Both the position numbers and the translations under genes were made by a program. A stretch of 64,000 nucleotides of DNA from Linum tenue (lineage: Eukaryota; Streptophyta; Magnoliopsida; Malpighiales; Linaceae), in NCBI GenBank assembly GCA_946122785.1, contig CAMGYJ010000011.1, forward strand, positions 1,488,001 through 1,552,000. Reading direction: 5' to 3'. Positions within the stretch are counted from its first letter, which is position 1. Each line of letters begins with the position of its first letter. The notes under the pieces were generated by a model. It had not been told where the DNA came from. It was given only the letters and a program-made list of their open reading frames with translations, and made no database searches. This document shows, in pieces, positions 34,136 through 45,443 of the stretch.

Positions 34136-34499
34136 AACAGTGGATTAGGTCAGAATTGTGAGATACAGAGAGATACGTATCTTCATTAATCAAATCCATT
34201 TGCCTTGATAATTGCTCTATAATAAGCAACCAAATCACATGGATTAAGCGTCAAAACCCATTCCCTACCTCACATGGCGGATGGATTTCCTCTCCCAAGA
34301 GAAAGGTAATAATGGATAATCATGTCCATCTTCATTATCAAGTTTTAGCTCCCGAACCCATTTCGTTTATATGTGAGATTTTATTCATCTATACAATCAA
34401 TACATTGTTTTGACTTGTACAAAATCAGACTGTCCTCAAAATAGCATGAGAAACCTAATTTCTGTTACATTCTGTTTACACCTAAAATATTTTTGGCCT
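34136..34499. other. AT-rich intergenic sequence
   Basis: No gene or element boundary is recognised. This is the left part of the 2.7 kb that separates two halves of a sequence contiguous near 58.5 kb. Confidence 0.4.
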
Positions 34500-35360
34500 A
34501 AATTCAATGCCGTAATAATGAGTCTCGGCATTTAATTCGATATCGCATGGCCAAAACGATGTCGTTTGGAGTTGAGCAATACCGTGGTGAATTTAAGCAA
34601 GACCGCGAAGAGGCTCGGCGGTACCGCGGTACTTGAAACGACATTGGTTGCAGACCATGTGTGAGTCATGCGCAGGACATGTGTTGTTGTTGGACAAGGA
34701 ATGTTTTTTTATTTTATTTTTTCTTGTCGGAGGAGGAGAGTAACAGCACCGTTTGGAGTCAAGCAATACTGCGAAGAGATAAAACGGTGCCGCAAATCTC
34801 ACAGCTCAACGGCATCGCGAGACTGGGAAACGGTGTCGTTTGGCTAAAAAACGGCACCGCGACAAGCGGCATCGCGAATGAGTTAAAACGGTACCGCAAG
34901 GAAGCTCAGCGGTACCGCGGCACTGGAAACGACACTGTTTACTGAAAATAAAAGGGGCCGCGCGTTTTAGTGTAGGTGTCGCGAAATGAGTTTTTTTTGT
35001 TTATAATTAATTATTATTTTTATTCCTTGTTGGAATGGGGAAATCGGTACCGCGGAGAATTAAAACGGTACCGCGGAGTTAAAAACGATGTCGCGAGAGC
35101 CTTGATAAGCGGTACCGATTAAATAAAAAAAAACCATATTGGGTAAGTGACCAAAATTCGCCCAGCCCAATGCGAGTGCAGACTCGCGGCGGTTCCATGA
35201 GTCGATATTTTTTTGGTTATGTTAGCAGTGTCGTTTAATTAAAAACGCTACCGCAAGCAAGCCCAACGGTACCGATGTACTAGCAAATGACAGTGTTTAC
35301 TAAAAAAACAATGTCGCAAAAGGAAAAGCAAACGAAGCTGTTTGGGAAAGGAAACGACAT
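34500..35360. repeat. Array of about 25 degenerate acggtaccgcg palindromic words
   Basis: The word aaacggtaccgcg and variants (acggtgccgc, acgatgtcgtttgg, acggcatcgcg, acgctaccgc) recur every 15-45 bases in an otherwise AT-rich background. Many cores are self-complementary (ggtacc, cgcg). Dense short subterminal repeats of this kind are typical of CACTA transposon ends, where they bind the element protein. No CACTA terminus was found, so the assignment is an inference. Confidence 0.6.
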
Positions 35361-35773
35361 CGCGGGATCATGAAAACAACTCACGTAAAGTTCACGCGAA
35401 GCAGTTTGAGGAACGAATCGGTTGAGACACGTGGGAGTTCTCCGGACGACGAAGCAGTTGACACAGAGTTGCGTGAAGACTACGAAGATGCTTTCGAATA
35501 AAAGCAACAGAGCAAGGAGAGAGAGGGGGACAACCAAAAATCAACACATATCAACTCTGTTCAAACTTTACCTTTTCTCTGTAACTCCTTCGCGAAGCTC
35601 TCCTTCCAGGAAGGATCTCCATAGTTGTAGTCTTAGTTGTAGTCGCGGAGCTCTCCACAGGAATCTCCATAGGAGTAGCGGTAGCGTAGATTCCTCAAAA
35701 ACTCAAACACCCTCGTTCGATCGTAGTTTGGAGAGGTGCGAACCGTAGTCGCGGTCGCGTTGGTTAGAAGTCA

Positions 35774-35970
35774 GAGGTGCATCGATCAGATCAACATCGC
35801 TCGGCGGTGGATATTTGACGATCACGTTGATTTCACCATTAAGAGGTGCATCGATCAAATCAACATCGCACGACGGTGGATATTTGACGATCGTCATCAG
35901 AAGTCAGAGTTGCACCGATCAAATCAACGGCGCCGACATTCGGCGGTGGATATTTTGACGGTCGTCTCGA
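35774..35970. repeat. 64-69-bp minisatellite, three copies
   Basis: Units begin gaggtgcatcgatcagatca at 35774, gaggtgcatcgatcaaatca at 35843 and gagttgcaccgatcaaatca at 35907. Each continues through cgrcggtggatatttgacg. Copies are 80-90 percent alike. Confidence 0.75.
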
Positions 35971-36256
35971 TTTCAGCTATCAGCGATGCATCCGATCAGA
36001 GGCACCGTAAGAGTTTCCATCGTGAAACATCAAATCAACATCGCCGGAAACCAAATTCGGCACCGGTGATGGGATTTGGTTTTCTCGAGAAACACATTAT
36101 ATACATCTAGTATAACTAGGCTTCATACCAAAGAAATCTTGCAGCTGGAGACGCAGCAAAGCCTTGGTCACCAAGCTCCTTTGCCTGCATTACCTTCTGC
36201 ATCCTCAGCACCAGTTCATCTACTAGTAGTTGCTTCCCTCCATAGAGTCTTCTGCA

Positions 36257-36282
36257 TCTCTCTCTCTCTCTCTCTCTCTCTC
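36257..36282. repeat. (CT)n microsatellite
   Basis: About thirteen ct dinucleotides in a row. Confidence 0.9.
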
Positions 36283-36342
36283 CAGATTTCGCTCAACACA
36301 AGACACCAAAGGATTCTTCCCACCTGACTTCCTCCGAGCTTC

Positions 36343-36780
36343 TTATTTGTGTGTTACCACTGCCTCCTGCAAGCTAGCCTCAATAGGGATATGCCATGAA
36401 ACAGGAAACACAGCCTTCCAAACATCCTGTGCATAACCACACTGGAAGAAAATATGATCACTCGATTCATCTTCCTGCCTACATAAAGGACATGTTACAT
36501 TCACCTCTGCATTCCAACGTTGAATTTTATCTAGTGTTGTGATTCTCCCCAACGATATAAGCCATACTAGCAACGAGTTCTTGGGTATACCTCCCGTCCA
36601 TATCAACTTTGCCCATGCCACTGTCTCTCCTCTTGGTCTAATGCTCTGCCACACCTTACTGGTTTGAAATCTAGCCATTCCTACTCCCTCCCTTTCCACA
36701 CCCGAGCTGTTCTGGACAGTTTACCTGCAAATAGATTCCGAAGCTTTAGGATTTCGTCCCAAATCCAAGAGCCTCTCGTC
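36343..36780 (-). pseudogene. LINE fragment with zf-RVT domain
   Basis: The minus strand reads SWIWDEILKLRNLFA, then, after a frame change near 36720, KVWQSIRPRGETVAWAKLIW, PKNSLLVWLISLGRITTLDKIQRW and CPLCRQEDESSDHIFFQCGYAQDVW. This is the Cys/His reverse-transcriptase zinc-binding domain near the end of plant L1 ORF2. RT and endonuclease parts are absent. Confidence 0.85.
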
Positions 36781-36837
36781 TATACTTCCCAGATGCTAAG
36801 GTTTCGAAGTCTGTATCTTCTTCGTAAGATGATGGTC

Positions 36838-37932
36838 GCCTAATTCATATACGAAGTAAACTTCCTGCATTCATAAAAAAAAAATTGATGCATGAATCTA
36901 ACAATCATACGCTATCTTTTTTTTAGATGAAAAACCGGCAAAAGGGGGTACCTTGATCCATATTATTATTTATAACCGTTATAACCTTATGAAATGACAA
37001 ATTATACAATCCCGGCAGTGGCGGACTCAGAATTGTTGGAGAGGTGTGTCGTCGACAAAATAAGATAATAATTAAAAATTAAATATAAATTACTAGAAAT
37101 TAATTCATAAAGTTCACAATGTCATGTTTACATATGAACCACGACAAATTTTCATGTCCTCAATTGTCTATAAAATACATTCAACGCTTTTGTTGCGAAG
37201 TAAATCCTTTTCGATATACACAACTAAACAATCATTCATAAATTGGTCATTCGATCGATTTCGAAGATCATTCTTAATTATCTTCATAGATGAAAATGCT
37301 CTTTCGTAGCTTGCAATCGCAATAAGTAAAGTCAACACCAACTTCAAGAGCAAGTAAAACTAAATGATAAAAGAAAAGAGGATTTATGAGTGGGTCTTGG
37401 TAATTAGAAGCTATAAACGGGTAAGAGTGTGTTTTTTTTATTTCATTTTTTATTTTCAATAAAAGAAGGGTCAAGTGGTTGAAACCGTGAGTTTCAAAAG
37501 ATGAGATTATGTTTATTTTATTTATTTATTGTTAGATTGTGGTGTGAGTTACTTTAAAACGAGTATACTTATTTGATTTTACTTATTATTGTTTATTACT
37601 CATTAAGATAAATAATTTTATAACAAGAAAATCATTCTCGAAGATGTGTCGCTTACTATTATTTGAGATGTGTCGGAGGTTCCAAAATAAAAAAATTTGT
37701 AGAAAAATATATAGATCCTTCACAAAAAGCTCCTTTAGTTCAACTCTGGAGCTTCCTATTGGGATCAATTGCCTAAATGAAAATGCCATGACCTTTAACT
37801 AAGTAGGGACTGTAGGAGAGGAGACAAGCTGAAAGTTCTTCAGCTCGGGAACCATTTATCTCCCGGATTTGCACATCACGGTGCTACATCTAGCAACAAC
37901 TATATTTACATGTCTGCAATCGGGCTAACGAC
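36838..37932. other. AT-rich spacer with patches homologous to 58.5-59.3 kb
   Basis: Phrases gcattcataaaa...gcatgaatctaaca (about 36870-36915) and ggagcttcctattgggatcaattgcctaaa (about 37748-37777) recur near 58545-58590 and 58783-58813. This continues the duplication begun at 33960. No gene is recognised. Confidence 0.55.
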
Positions 37933-38635
37933 TAGGGGTGGGCATTGGGTGGGTCGGGTGGATTTCGACCATAAAATGTACCCACCCGCGCTTAAACGGA
38001 TTGATAATTTTTAACCCACCACCCACCCACATTTAGTCTCGGGTTGGGTCGGGCGGATGGTGGATGATTTGGGTGGGTTTGTGGTTCACCCACATCACAA
38101 TGTATATAATATAAAGGAGTCAACTTGACATGATAATAGGCGAAGAGGGTTATCTGGGGAAACAAGAAGATGAAATAGGGCAAAAAAATGTCGAATTAGT
38201 TCTTAAAATGGATAGAATTCTATTATGAAAGAGTTTTCTACAGATTGAGATGATTATCAGGTGCAAGGAACTAAGAAAAATAATTCCACAAAGGAAAGAG
38301 CAGTGATCTAGGCACAAGAATTAGAGGAAAAAATAAATGGAAGAAGAGGGGATCGCTATTTGGAAGGTTGGCTTTGAGGTTCAAACTCCAGGAGCAGTCC
38401 TAGTTTATGTCTAACGTCTCCGCTCTCCCCTCTCTAGCGCCGACGACTTTGATCTTTTTGCTGTTGGGTTGAGCGGGTCACCCGCGCACCCACCCACAAC
38501 CCACCCACCATCCGGCGGATGGCTCCCAACGCAATCCGTCACCCACCCATAGACCCACCCACTTAATGAAATTCGGGTCAAATGCGGGTGGGTCGGCTCA
38601 AACCCGCGGATGATCCGCCCGCATGCCCAGCCCTA
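37933..38635. mobile_element. Non-autonomous hAT element, 703 bp, perfect 8-bp TSD
   Basis: The ends are taggggtgggcattgggtgg and gcatgcccagcccta, flanked by ctaacgac on both sides (37925-37932 and 38636-38643). Subterminal gggtcgggtgg/acccacccacc words match the element at 22313. The interior is non-coding. Confidence 0.92.
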
Positions 38636-39007
38636 CTAACGACCACCAAGGCCATACTTACTAACTTAGAAACTTTGCATATGGAAACTCCAAATTACAT
38701 ATAGAAGCTACAGAGGCCAGATTCCATATCTTGACATAGTTTAGTTTGACGTCAAAAGCCAATTCAGCCTGCATTTCCTTCCTCCTCTTCACCTGCAGGC
38801 CGAGAGAGCAGAGCTTTCATAAATCATCATCGACCAAGCAGCAGTTCAGGTGTCTTCCGGTTTACACAAAGAAGATCCAACACTGCATCCATCATCATCA
38901 TCATCATCATCATCATTTGATTTGTTCAAGTACAAGACTACAAGGGTGCAGCAGTGCTTGCGAACACAACAAAAACTCTCCACTGATTCAACGAAAAAGA
39001 ATGCAAA
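38636..39007. other. Spacer with (ATC)n microsatellite
   Basis: An (atc) run of about 28 bases lies at 38888-38916. The remainder is 3' flank of the F-box pseudogene. No gene is seen. Confidence 0.5.
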
Positions 39008-40150
39008 CTACTTACCTCTCTTGAAGGGAGTTGGTACTTGGCCGCCCCGTTGAACCCAACATTTGTAGCTTCCAGCATACATGCCTTGCAATTCCTTGTA
39101 CCTTGGAATCGGACTAGGCCAGCAAGATACCGCGGGCTGGAAGATCCTCAATGTGGACACAGGCCGATAAAAGTGCGCCAGCTCTCCGCTGCTCAAGTCG
39201 CAAGTCACGATTTCATTATCTCCCATCTCCCCACCATAGCGAGGGTAATACAATAAGACAATTCCTGGGTTCGCTGGATGCAGACCAATTACTGAACAGC
39301 GCTCGAGCTGAAAGTCATTGTCACGCCATGAAACGAAGGCCTTCACCGACACCTGGTAATGGCTCCAACATTCACGACGGTCTTCTTCTTTTTCCAGCCT
39401 CCAGACGCGTGCACGCACACAATCGGCCTTCGCGTCGAGCTCGAATATGTGGAAAGCGCCCTGTGAGACCGAGATGTTCCACCGTCTCGGCAGGAGCTGA
39501 GAAACGTCGGTGCAGGTGGGAGGAAGATCAGGACGGAAAGGGTTGAATCGAACGAGCTGAGGTGCAGCCCCTGCTGCTTCAGCTCTGCGGCACCCCCAAA
39601 CCAACTCCCCATTCCACGAGATCAAATGCGGATCCCTCAGTCTCAGAAACCCATCAAGGACAAGAGCCCTGCTCGTCCATTCTCTGGACTCGGAGCAGAA
39701 CACGTCCAGATAGATCGACTGGCGCAACAGATACATACACACCACCCGAAACCTGTACTCTGAATAAACAACTAGATCGAGATCGATAGACTGCCGGGGT
39801 TCACAAACCAGCCTCGCCTCCATCTGAAAGTACCCCTCTGGTCTCGTCGGAGCGAGAGGCAGGGCGACCCAGAGCTTCGTAAACGGATTGTAGATGAAGA
39901 AGGTTCTGCCGAATTCGCCATTGGGTCCTTCTGCTTCGTCGAACCCGCACAAAACCAGGTCCTCGAAGGAATCGCAGACGCAGAAATCGGTCTCGACTCC
40001 TGGAGGCACGGTGACCAAGGTCAGGAGGATGGAGAGGTAGTAGTCGAACGAGTGGAGAAGCAGATCGAGGTGGTTCGCTGTTCCTGCTCATGTGGCGCGG
40101 AACAAAAAGGCGATTGAAGTCGGGGATGAAGTAGGGCCGCACGATCGAGA
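39008..40150 (-). pseudogene. F-box-associated (FBA-type) gene, 5' truncated and frameshifted
   Basis: From about 40087 to 39008 the minus strand is open for some 360 codons and reads as the C-terminal half of a plant F-box protein: LLLHSFDYYLSILL, VCDSFEDLVLCGFDEA, FIYNPFTKLWVALPLAP, FNPFRPDLPPTC, GAFHIFELDAKADCVRARVWRLE and VSWRDNDFQLERCSVIGLHP. There is no ATG in this frame near the 5' end. Upstream, FIPDFNRLFVPRHMSRN continues in another frame, fitting a one-base insertion near 40075. The F-box itself is missing, because retroelement sequence begins at about 40150. At the 3' end the stop lies inside a perfect donor-like aggtaagt, so the ancestral gene may have been spliced there. Confidence 0.8.
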
Positions 40151-43100
40151 GTAAGATCGTGACAAGTGGTATCAGAGCCTTGTTCGGCTTTGTGCTAGCA
40201 AAGTTGAACCTAGAGTCAAAAGGAAAGGAAGAGTCTCACCAAAAATGTTGGGATCAGAAGTCCATGACGATGCTGAGAAGCAGCGTGGAAGAGACCCCAC
40301 ACTGGGCCAGAGGGCAAAAGGTACGTCGAGCACTCGTGATCCTCTCAAGTCTCTAGAGAGGCGAGTATCGAGGATGGAGGTGAAGCTTTCGGAAGATGTC
40401 ACCGCCATCGAGGATTTGGGAGCTAACTTCGCCCAAGTCCAAGGCGATGTTCAAGGAATGGCTGGTAGGTTGACGAGCTTGGAGATCAACCATGATGGGA
40501 TACGAGAAGAGCTTGTGGCCCTCATCAACAACACCATCACCGCCTCCGTGAACAACACCATTGAAGTTGTGAAAGAGCATGTCCAGGCTGAGCTGGTCGG
40601 CGTGAAGGAGGAGATTGCAGACCTCAAGAGTGAGGTCACTCTCGTGAAGAGAGCCATGGCTAGCGGACCAGCCCCGATGCAATTTGTCCCACGTGCTGAC
40701 GTTCCAAGACCGAAGAACTTCGGAGGTTCAAGGAACGCGAGGGAGTTAGAGAACTTCCTTTGGAGTCTTGAGAAATACTTCAAGGCATCCGGTATCCAAG
40801 AGGATGAGGTAAAACTTCGTACCGCTCCACTATACTTGGTTGATGTTGCAATGGTGTGGTGGAGGCGACGTGAAGCGGACGTCGAAAGGGGTACTTGTGT
40901 GATGGTAACGTGGGAAGATTTCAAGAGAGAAATCAAGAAGCAGTTCTACCCAGAGAACGTGGAGTTTGAAGCCCGTTCGAAGTTGAGAAGACTCACCCAA
41001 AGGGGTGGAGTTCGAGAATATGTGAAAGAATTCTCGGAGCTACTTCTAGAGATCCCGGACATCACGGAAAAGGAGGCCATGCACGGCTTTCTTGATGGGC
41101 TGCAACCATGGGCCAAGATGGAGATGCAACGTCGAGGAGTGCAAGACCTTGCAACTGCCATGGCCACGGCAGAGAGTCTTTTGTCGAGTACAAAAGGCAA
41201 GAGAGCAGTGGCAAAGAGAAGAGTTCAAAGCCCAACAAGGGTGGAGAGCAGCAGAAGCCTTTCAAGGAGGGTTCTCGCACTCAACAACACCAAGGTGGTT
41301 CGAGCAAAGGGGGTAAGTACGAGCCAAAACCCATGTCTTGTTTCCTTTGCGACGGACCACATCGAGTGCGGGATTGCCCAAGGAAGGCGAGATTGGCGGC
41401 CATGGAAGCTCAAGAGGAAGAGCCCAAGGCGGCGGAGGCCAAGATTGGCTCAATCAGCAAGCTTGGCGCGGTGAAGACCGACGTCAAGGAGAGCAAGCGC
41501 GGGAGGTGCTACGTTCTGGCGCAATTCATGCAAGGCGAGTCAAAAGCTTTGGTGGATAACGGTGCCACGGACAACTTTCTTCGCATCGAGGAGGCAAACC
41601 GGCTAGGTATTGCCTACGAGAAGGGGCAAGGGAGGCTCAAGACGATCAACTCGGAGTCTATCCCAATCCATGGAGTTGCTCACAACGTGCCAGTGAAGCT
41701 TGGCGAGTGGGAAGGCCTCATCGACTTTTCCGTCGTCACCATGGATGATCACCCAGTCATCCTCGGCATCAACTTCCTCGATAAGGAGGGAGTGCTCTTG
41801 AAGCCCAACTCCAACACGATGTGTTTGGAGAAGGAGGGGAGGTTTCATACGGTCCATCTCTTGAGAGAAGATGGCCCCCATAGTGCTCTATCGGCCATGC
41901 AGGTATTGAAGGGGTTCAAGAAGAATGAACCAACCTTTCTTGTGTCCTTGAAAATGGAGGAAGAAGGAGGCTCAACGGGAATCACAACTCCCATCATCGA
42001 AGCTGTCCTCGAAGAGTTCGATGATGTGATGCCATCGGAGTTACCCAAGAAGCTGCCACCAAGAAGAGAGGTGGACCACAAGATCGAGTTGGAGCCAGGA
42101 GCAAAGCCCCCTTCGCGAGCACCATACCGCATGTCGCCACCAGAGCTAGAAGAGTTGCGGAGGCAGCTCAAGGACTTGGTGGACGCAGGCTACATGCGGC
42201 CATCGAAGTCACCTTTTGGAGCACCGGTGCTGTTCCAAAAGAAGAAGGAAGGGTCGTTGCGCATGTGCATCGACTATAGAGCCATCAACAAGTTGACGGT
42301 GAAGAACAAGTGGCCGATTCCCAACATTGCCGACTTGTTCGACCAGCTTGGAGATGCTATGTGGTTCACCAAGCTCGATCTTCGCTCGGGCTACTATCAA
42401 GTGCGGATAGCAGAGAGCGACGAGCCAAAGACGGCTTGTGTGACGAGGTATGGCTCTTACGAGTTTCTTGTGATGCCATTCGGTCTCACCAACGCACCAG
42501 CCACGTTTTGCACTTTGATGAATCAAGTGTTCGAGTCATTCTTGGACCGGTTTGTCGTGGTCTACTTGGATGACATCGTCGTGTATAGCAAAACACTCGA
42601 TGAGCATGCCGAGCATCTACGCCAAGTCTTCCAAGTCCTTCGCGACAACGAGTTGTACGTCAAGAGGGAGAAGTGCACATTTGCCGCCACGGAGGTTCCA
42701 TTCTTGGGGCACATCATTGGTGGAGGCAAGTTGAAGATGGATGGAGCGAAGGTGCGGCAATCCAAGAATGGGAGCCGCCGACGAAGGTGCCAGAATTGCG
42801 GTCATTCCTCGGCCTTGCCAACTACTATCGGAGGTTTATCAAGGGCTACTCCAACATTGCAGCACCCTTGACGGATCTCTTGAAGAAGAACAAGGCGTGG
42901 GATTGGTCGGAAAGGTGCCAAGAAGCATTCGAGGCCTTGAAGCAAGCAGTGGTGAAGGAGCCCGTGCTCGTGCTCCCCAACCCAACGTTGGCCTACGAAG
43001 TGCAGACCGATGCATCCGACTTCGCAATTGGAGGTGTGTTGATGCAAGATGGGCATCCCATTGCCTTCGAGAGTCGGAAGCTTAGCTAGACGGAGAGGCG

Positions 43101-43270
43101 ATACACCGTTCAAGAGAAGGAGATGACGGCCGTGGTGCATTGCTTGCGCACATGGAGGCACTACTTGTTGGGGTCGAAGTTCGTAGTGAAGACGGACAAT
43201 GTGGCGACGAGCTACTTTCTGACGCAAAAGAAGCTCACCCCTAATTGCACGGGAGCGATGTTGATCTTGC
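40150..43270 (+). mobile_element. Ty3/gypsy retrotransposon, truncated at both ends, defective
   Basis: It starts with the last 15-20 bases of a lost LTR (cgtgacaag) and a primer-binding site, tggtatcagagcc (40167-40179). Gag opens at 40245 (RDPLKSLERRVSRMEVKL; MVWWRRREADVERG; FKREIKKQFYPENVEFEARSKL). After a frame change near 41240 come a zinc knuckle ([13 protein letters not shown]), protease ([11 protein letters not shown], with Asn where Ser/Thr is usual), and RT ([25 protein letters not shown] near 42550). Another frame change near 42755 leads to [11 protein letters not shown] and RNase H ([13 protein letters not shown]), with a stop at 43087. Integrase and the 3' LTR are lost. The zinc knuckle and RT suggest a chromovirus, but no chromodomain is left to confirm it. 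Confidence 0.9.
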
Positions 43271-43667
43271 CCGGTTCAATACCTTCGATCCCTTGGGCCA
43301 GGATCGATATACAATCGAGGGTCGTATATCTCAGCACCCATCTATAAAAAAATAAGAAATCAAATCAATTTATATTTCAGCACCCATTTAAAAAAATCAC
43401 AAAATAAAAAAAAATAAATTTACGTACTCTCAGAGCCTCTCCGTCCATTTTTTTCCGAAAAGCTAGAGAGAGTATCGACAAAACAAAAACTCTAGTAATT
43501 CTTTCTGATGCGGAAGATCGGACTTATTCGCAACCACAGAGCATACTTAGAACGAAACTAGAGTGAAGTAACGGAGGGAGAAAGAAGTATAAATGGTGGT
43601 GTGGTTTGGAATGGGGGGGGGGGAGTGGTATTGATAGGGGGAAGGGGCGCTGGAAATTTCAGGGCAC
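43271..43667. other. Spacer after the gypsy element
   Basis: No gene. A direct repeat of about 30 bases (tatctcagcacccat...aaaaaa) occurs at 43328 and 43372. A run of eleven G residues lies at 43613-43623. Confidence 0.5.
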
Positions 43668-44140
43668 CAATCACCGCGTTGCACAAAAGCGGTGAACTCA
43701 CTGCGTTGAAGAAAAACAGTGATGGCTCGGATCGCTGACGTGGCGACCTGTGAGGCGTCAGATCGTGGAGAAAAACCACAATCCGCGCCTCACCGCATCG
43801 GACGGTAGCGGTGAAGGGCGCGGACGACAAGGTTCGGTGACGTGGCGGGCGGGGCTATCACCGCTTTTGTCATTAACAGTGAAGTGCCCCGTCCACGTCA
43901 GCTATCCGCGCCACTTCACCGTTTTTGACATCAACGGTTAAAATTGCTTCACCGTTTCCCTTATCAACGGTCACACTATCCCCGTTTTTCACGAACGCGG
44001 GGATTGATTCCCCGTTTTCCTCTTTAGCGGTGATAGCATCACTGTCTTAGTCTAAAGCGGTGATGCTATGACCGTTTTGGACAAAAACGGTGATTATAAT
44101 CACTGTCTTCGTCGTCGACAGTGATGTTGAAACTGCTGTA
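43668..44140. repeat. Array of about 30-bp hairpin units (tcaccgctttt...aaagcggtga)
   Basis: At least ten successive units each pair with themselves, for example caccgcgttgcacaaaagcg, gaccgttttggacaaaaacg and tcactgtcttcgtcgtcgac followed by agtga. Arms keep caccg/cggtg while loops vary. Longer palindromic words around cacgtcagc are mixed in (43725-43910). The design resembles CACTA or Mutator subterminal regions. No matching terminal sequence was found. Confidence 0.65.
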
Positions 44141-44215
44141 CTTTGGGAAATAATTTTATAAGTACTGTATTTAGGGAATTTTTTTTAATAATTAGAGTAT
44201 TCTGGGATTTTTCCC

Positions 44216-44805
44216 GGTTTTAGTTTACACTTTACAGTCGGTCGACTGAGTTTCGCAGCGACGAAGAACAAGATTACAAATAAACCATTATCTTCCCGTT
44301 GTAGTAAATACTAAATAGATTATAGATTACACTTTTAATCCCTCAATTTTACTTCCTTACATTTGGATCTGAAAATATTTTCTTGTTTATTAGTTTGTTC
44401 ACTTTAAATCTCATTTCAATTATCGATTATTCAATTTTGTTAAACTCTGTCCTACGTGTGAGAAGTCGATTATACTTTGATGAGTCCACAAATTTATTAT
44501 GTTTTCTTTTACCCCACTTTTGAAAAATGTACGAAATTGCGATTGATTCAGTGGCTGATTTGAGTGATCTAGAGTAGATGACTCAAAACTAAAAATTCAC
44601 ATCTTAATTTTAGGTGATTTTTCTCGACTTCTCACTCTCACTTCACTACATTTGTTTTCTCACTTTTTTCATGGTTTGGTCGATACAATCAGGTACGATC
44701 GATAGTGGATAAAAATCTGTTGGAAAACCGCAGGTAAGTGGCAACAGTTAAAATCGTTAAAAATTATGCTGACTTCTCTTTCTTTGTAACGTAGTAAATT
44801 CTTTA
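44216..44805. repeat. Inverted copy of the HARBI1-like upstream region
   Basis: Reverse complement of 16285-16885, beginning ggttttagtttacactttac and ending near gtagtaaattctttaa. No coding sequence of the HARBI1-like gene came with it. Confidence 0.85.
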
Positions 44806-45443
44806 ACTGGATTCCTATTTAACGCCCTAAATTTTTAAAATATTCGCCTTAAATTAACCAAACGGACAAAATTACCCCTAACTTCCCAAAACGTACGCCC
44901 TAATCTCCAAATACGCCCTAATCTCCAAATCATGCACCCCAAACCTACAGTTAGCCCTAGATGACCGTCGCCCAACTCCTCCCCTGCCGGCGTTCTCCGA
45001 AACCCGCCGTTCGCCCTGGATGACCGTCGTCGCCCTTCGCCCTGGCAGTCCGTCGCATGGGAAGTCAGAGTTCAATCGTCTCTACAGTTGCGGGGGGCGA
45101 AGGGAGGAGTGATGGTGAGCCCCAAAGCTGTCGTTCGCCCTGGATCTGAAATGGAAAGAAATCTTGCCCTGGACGACCGTCACCACATTCCCCGTCGCCA
45201 TTGTTGCGCCGTTTACCCTGGAAGTCCGAGTTCAATCCTCTCTGGTGCGTTAATTAGTACCTCTCAAAAAATGGGCGGATTTATGATTTGTATTTTGTAG
45301 TACTTAATATCTATTTTACCTGCCAATTATTTCTCCCTCGCTAAACAATTATTTCGTAGTTTTTCTCACAAAAAAAAACTTTATTTCGTAGTTTCGTTTA
45401 ACAAAAAGCAATTTTGTTGGGCTTTGTGAATTGTGATTGCACA
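44806..45443. other. Spacer with short tandem phrases
   Basis: A 19-base tandem duplication (cgccctaatctccaaat) lies at about 44896-44931, and gttcgccctgga recurs four times between 44950 and 45235. It has the look of a leader or pseudo-exon, but no frame is convincing. Confidence 0.4.
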
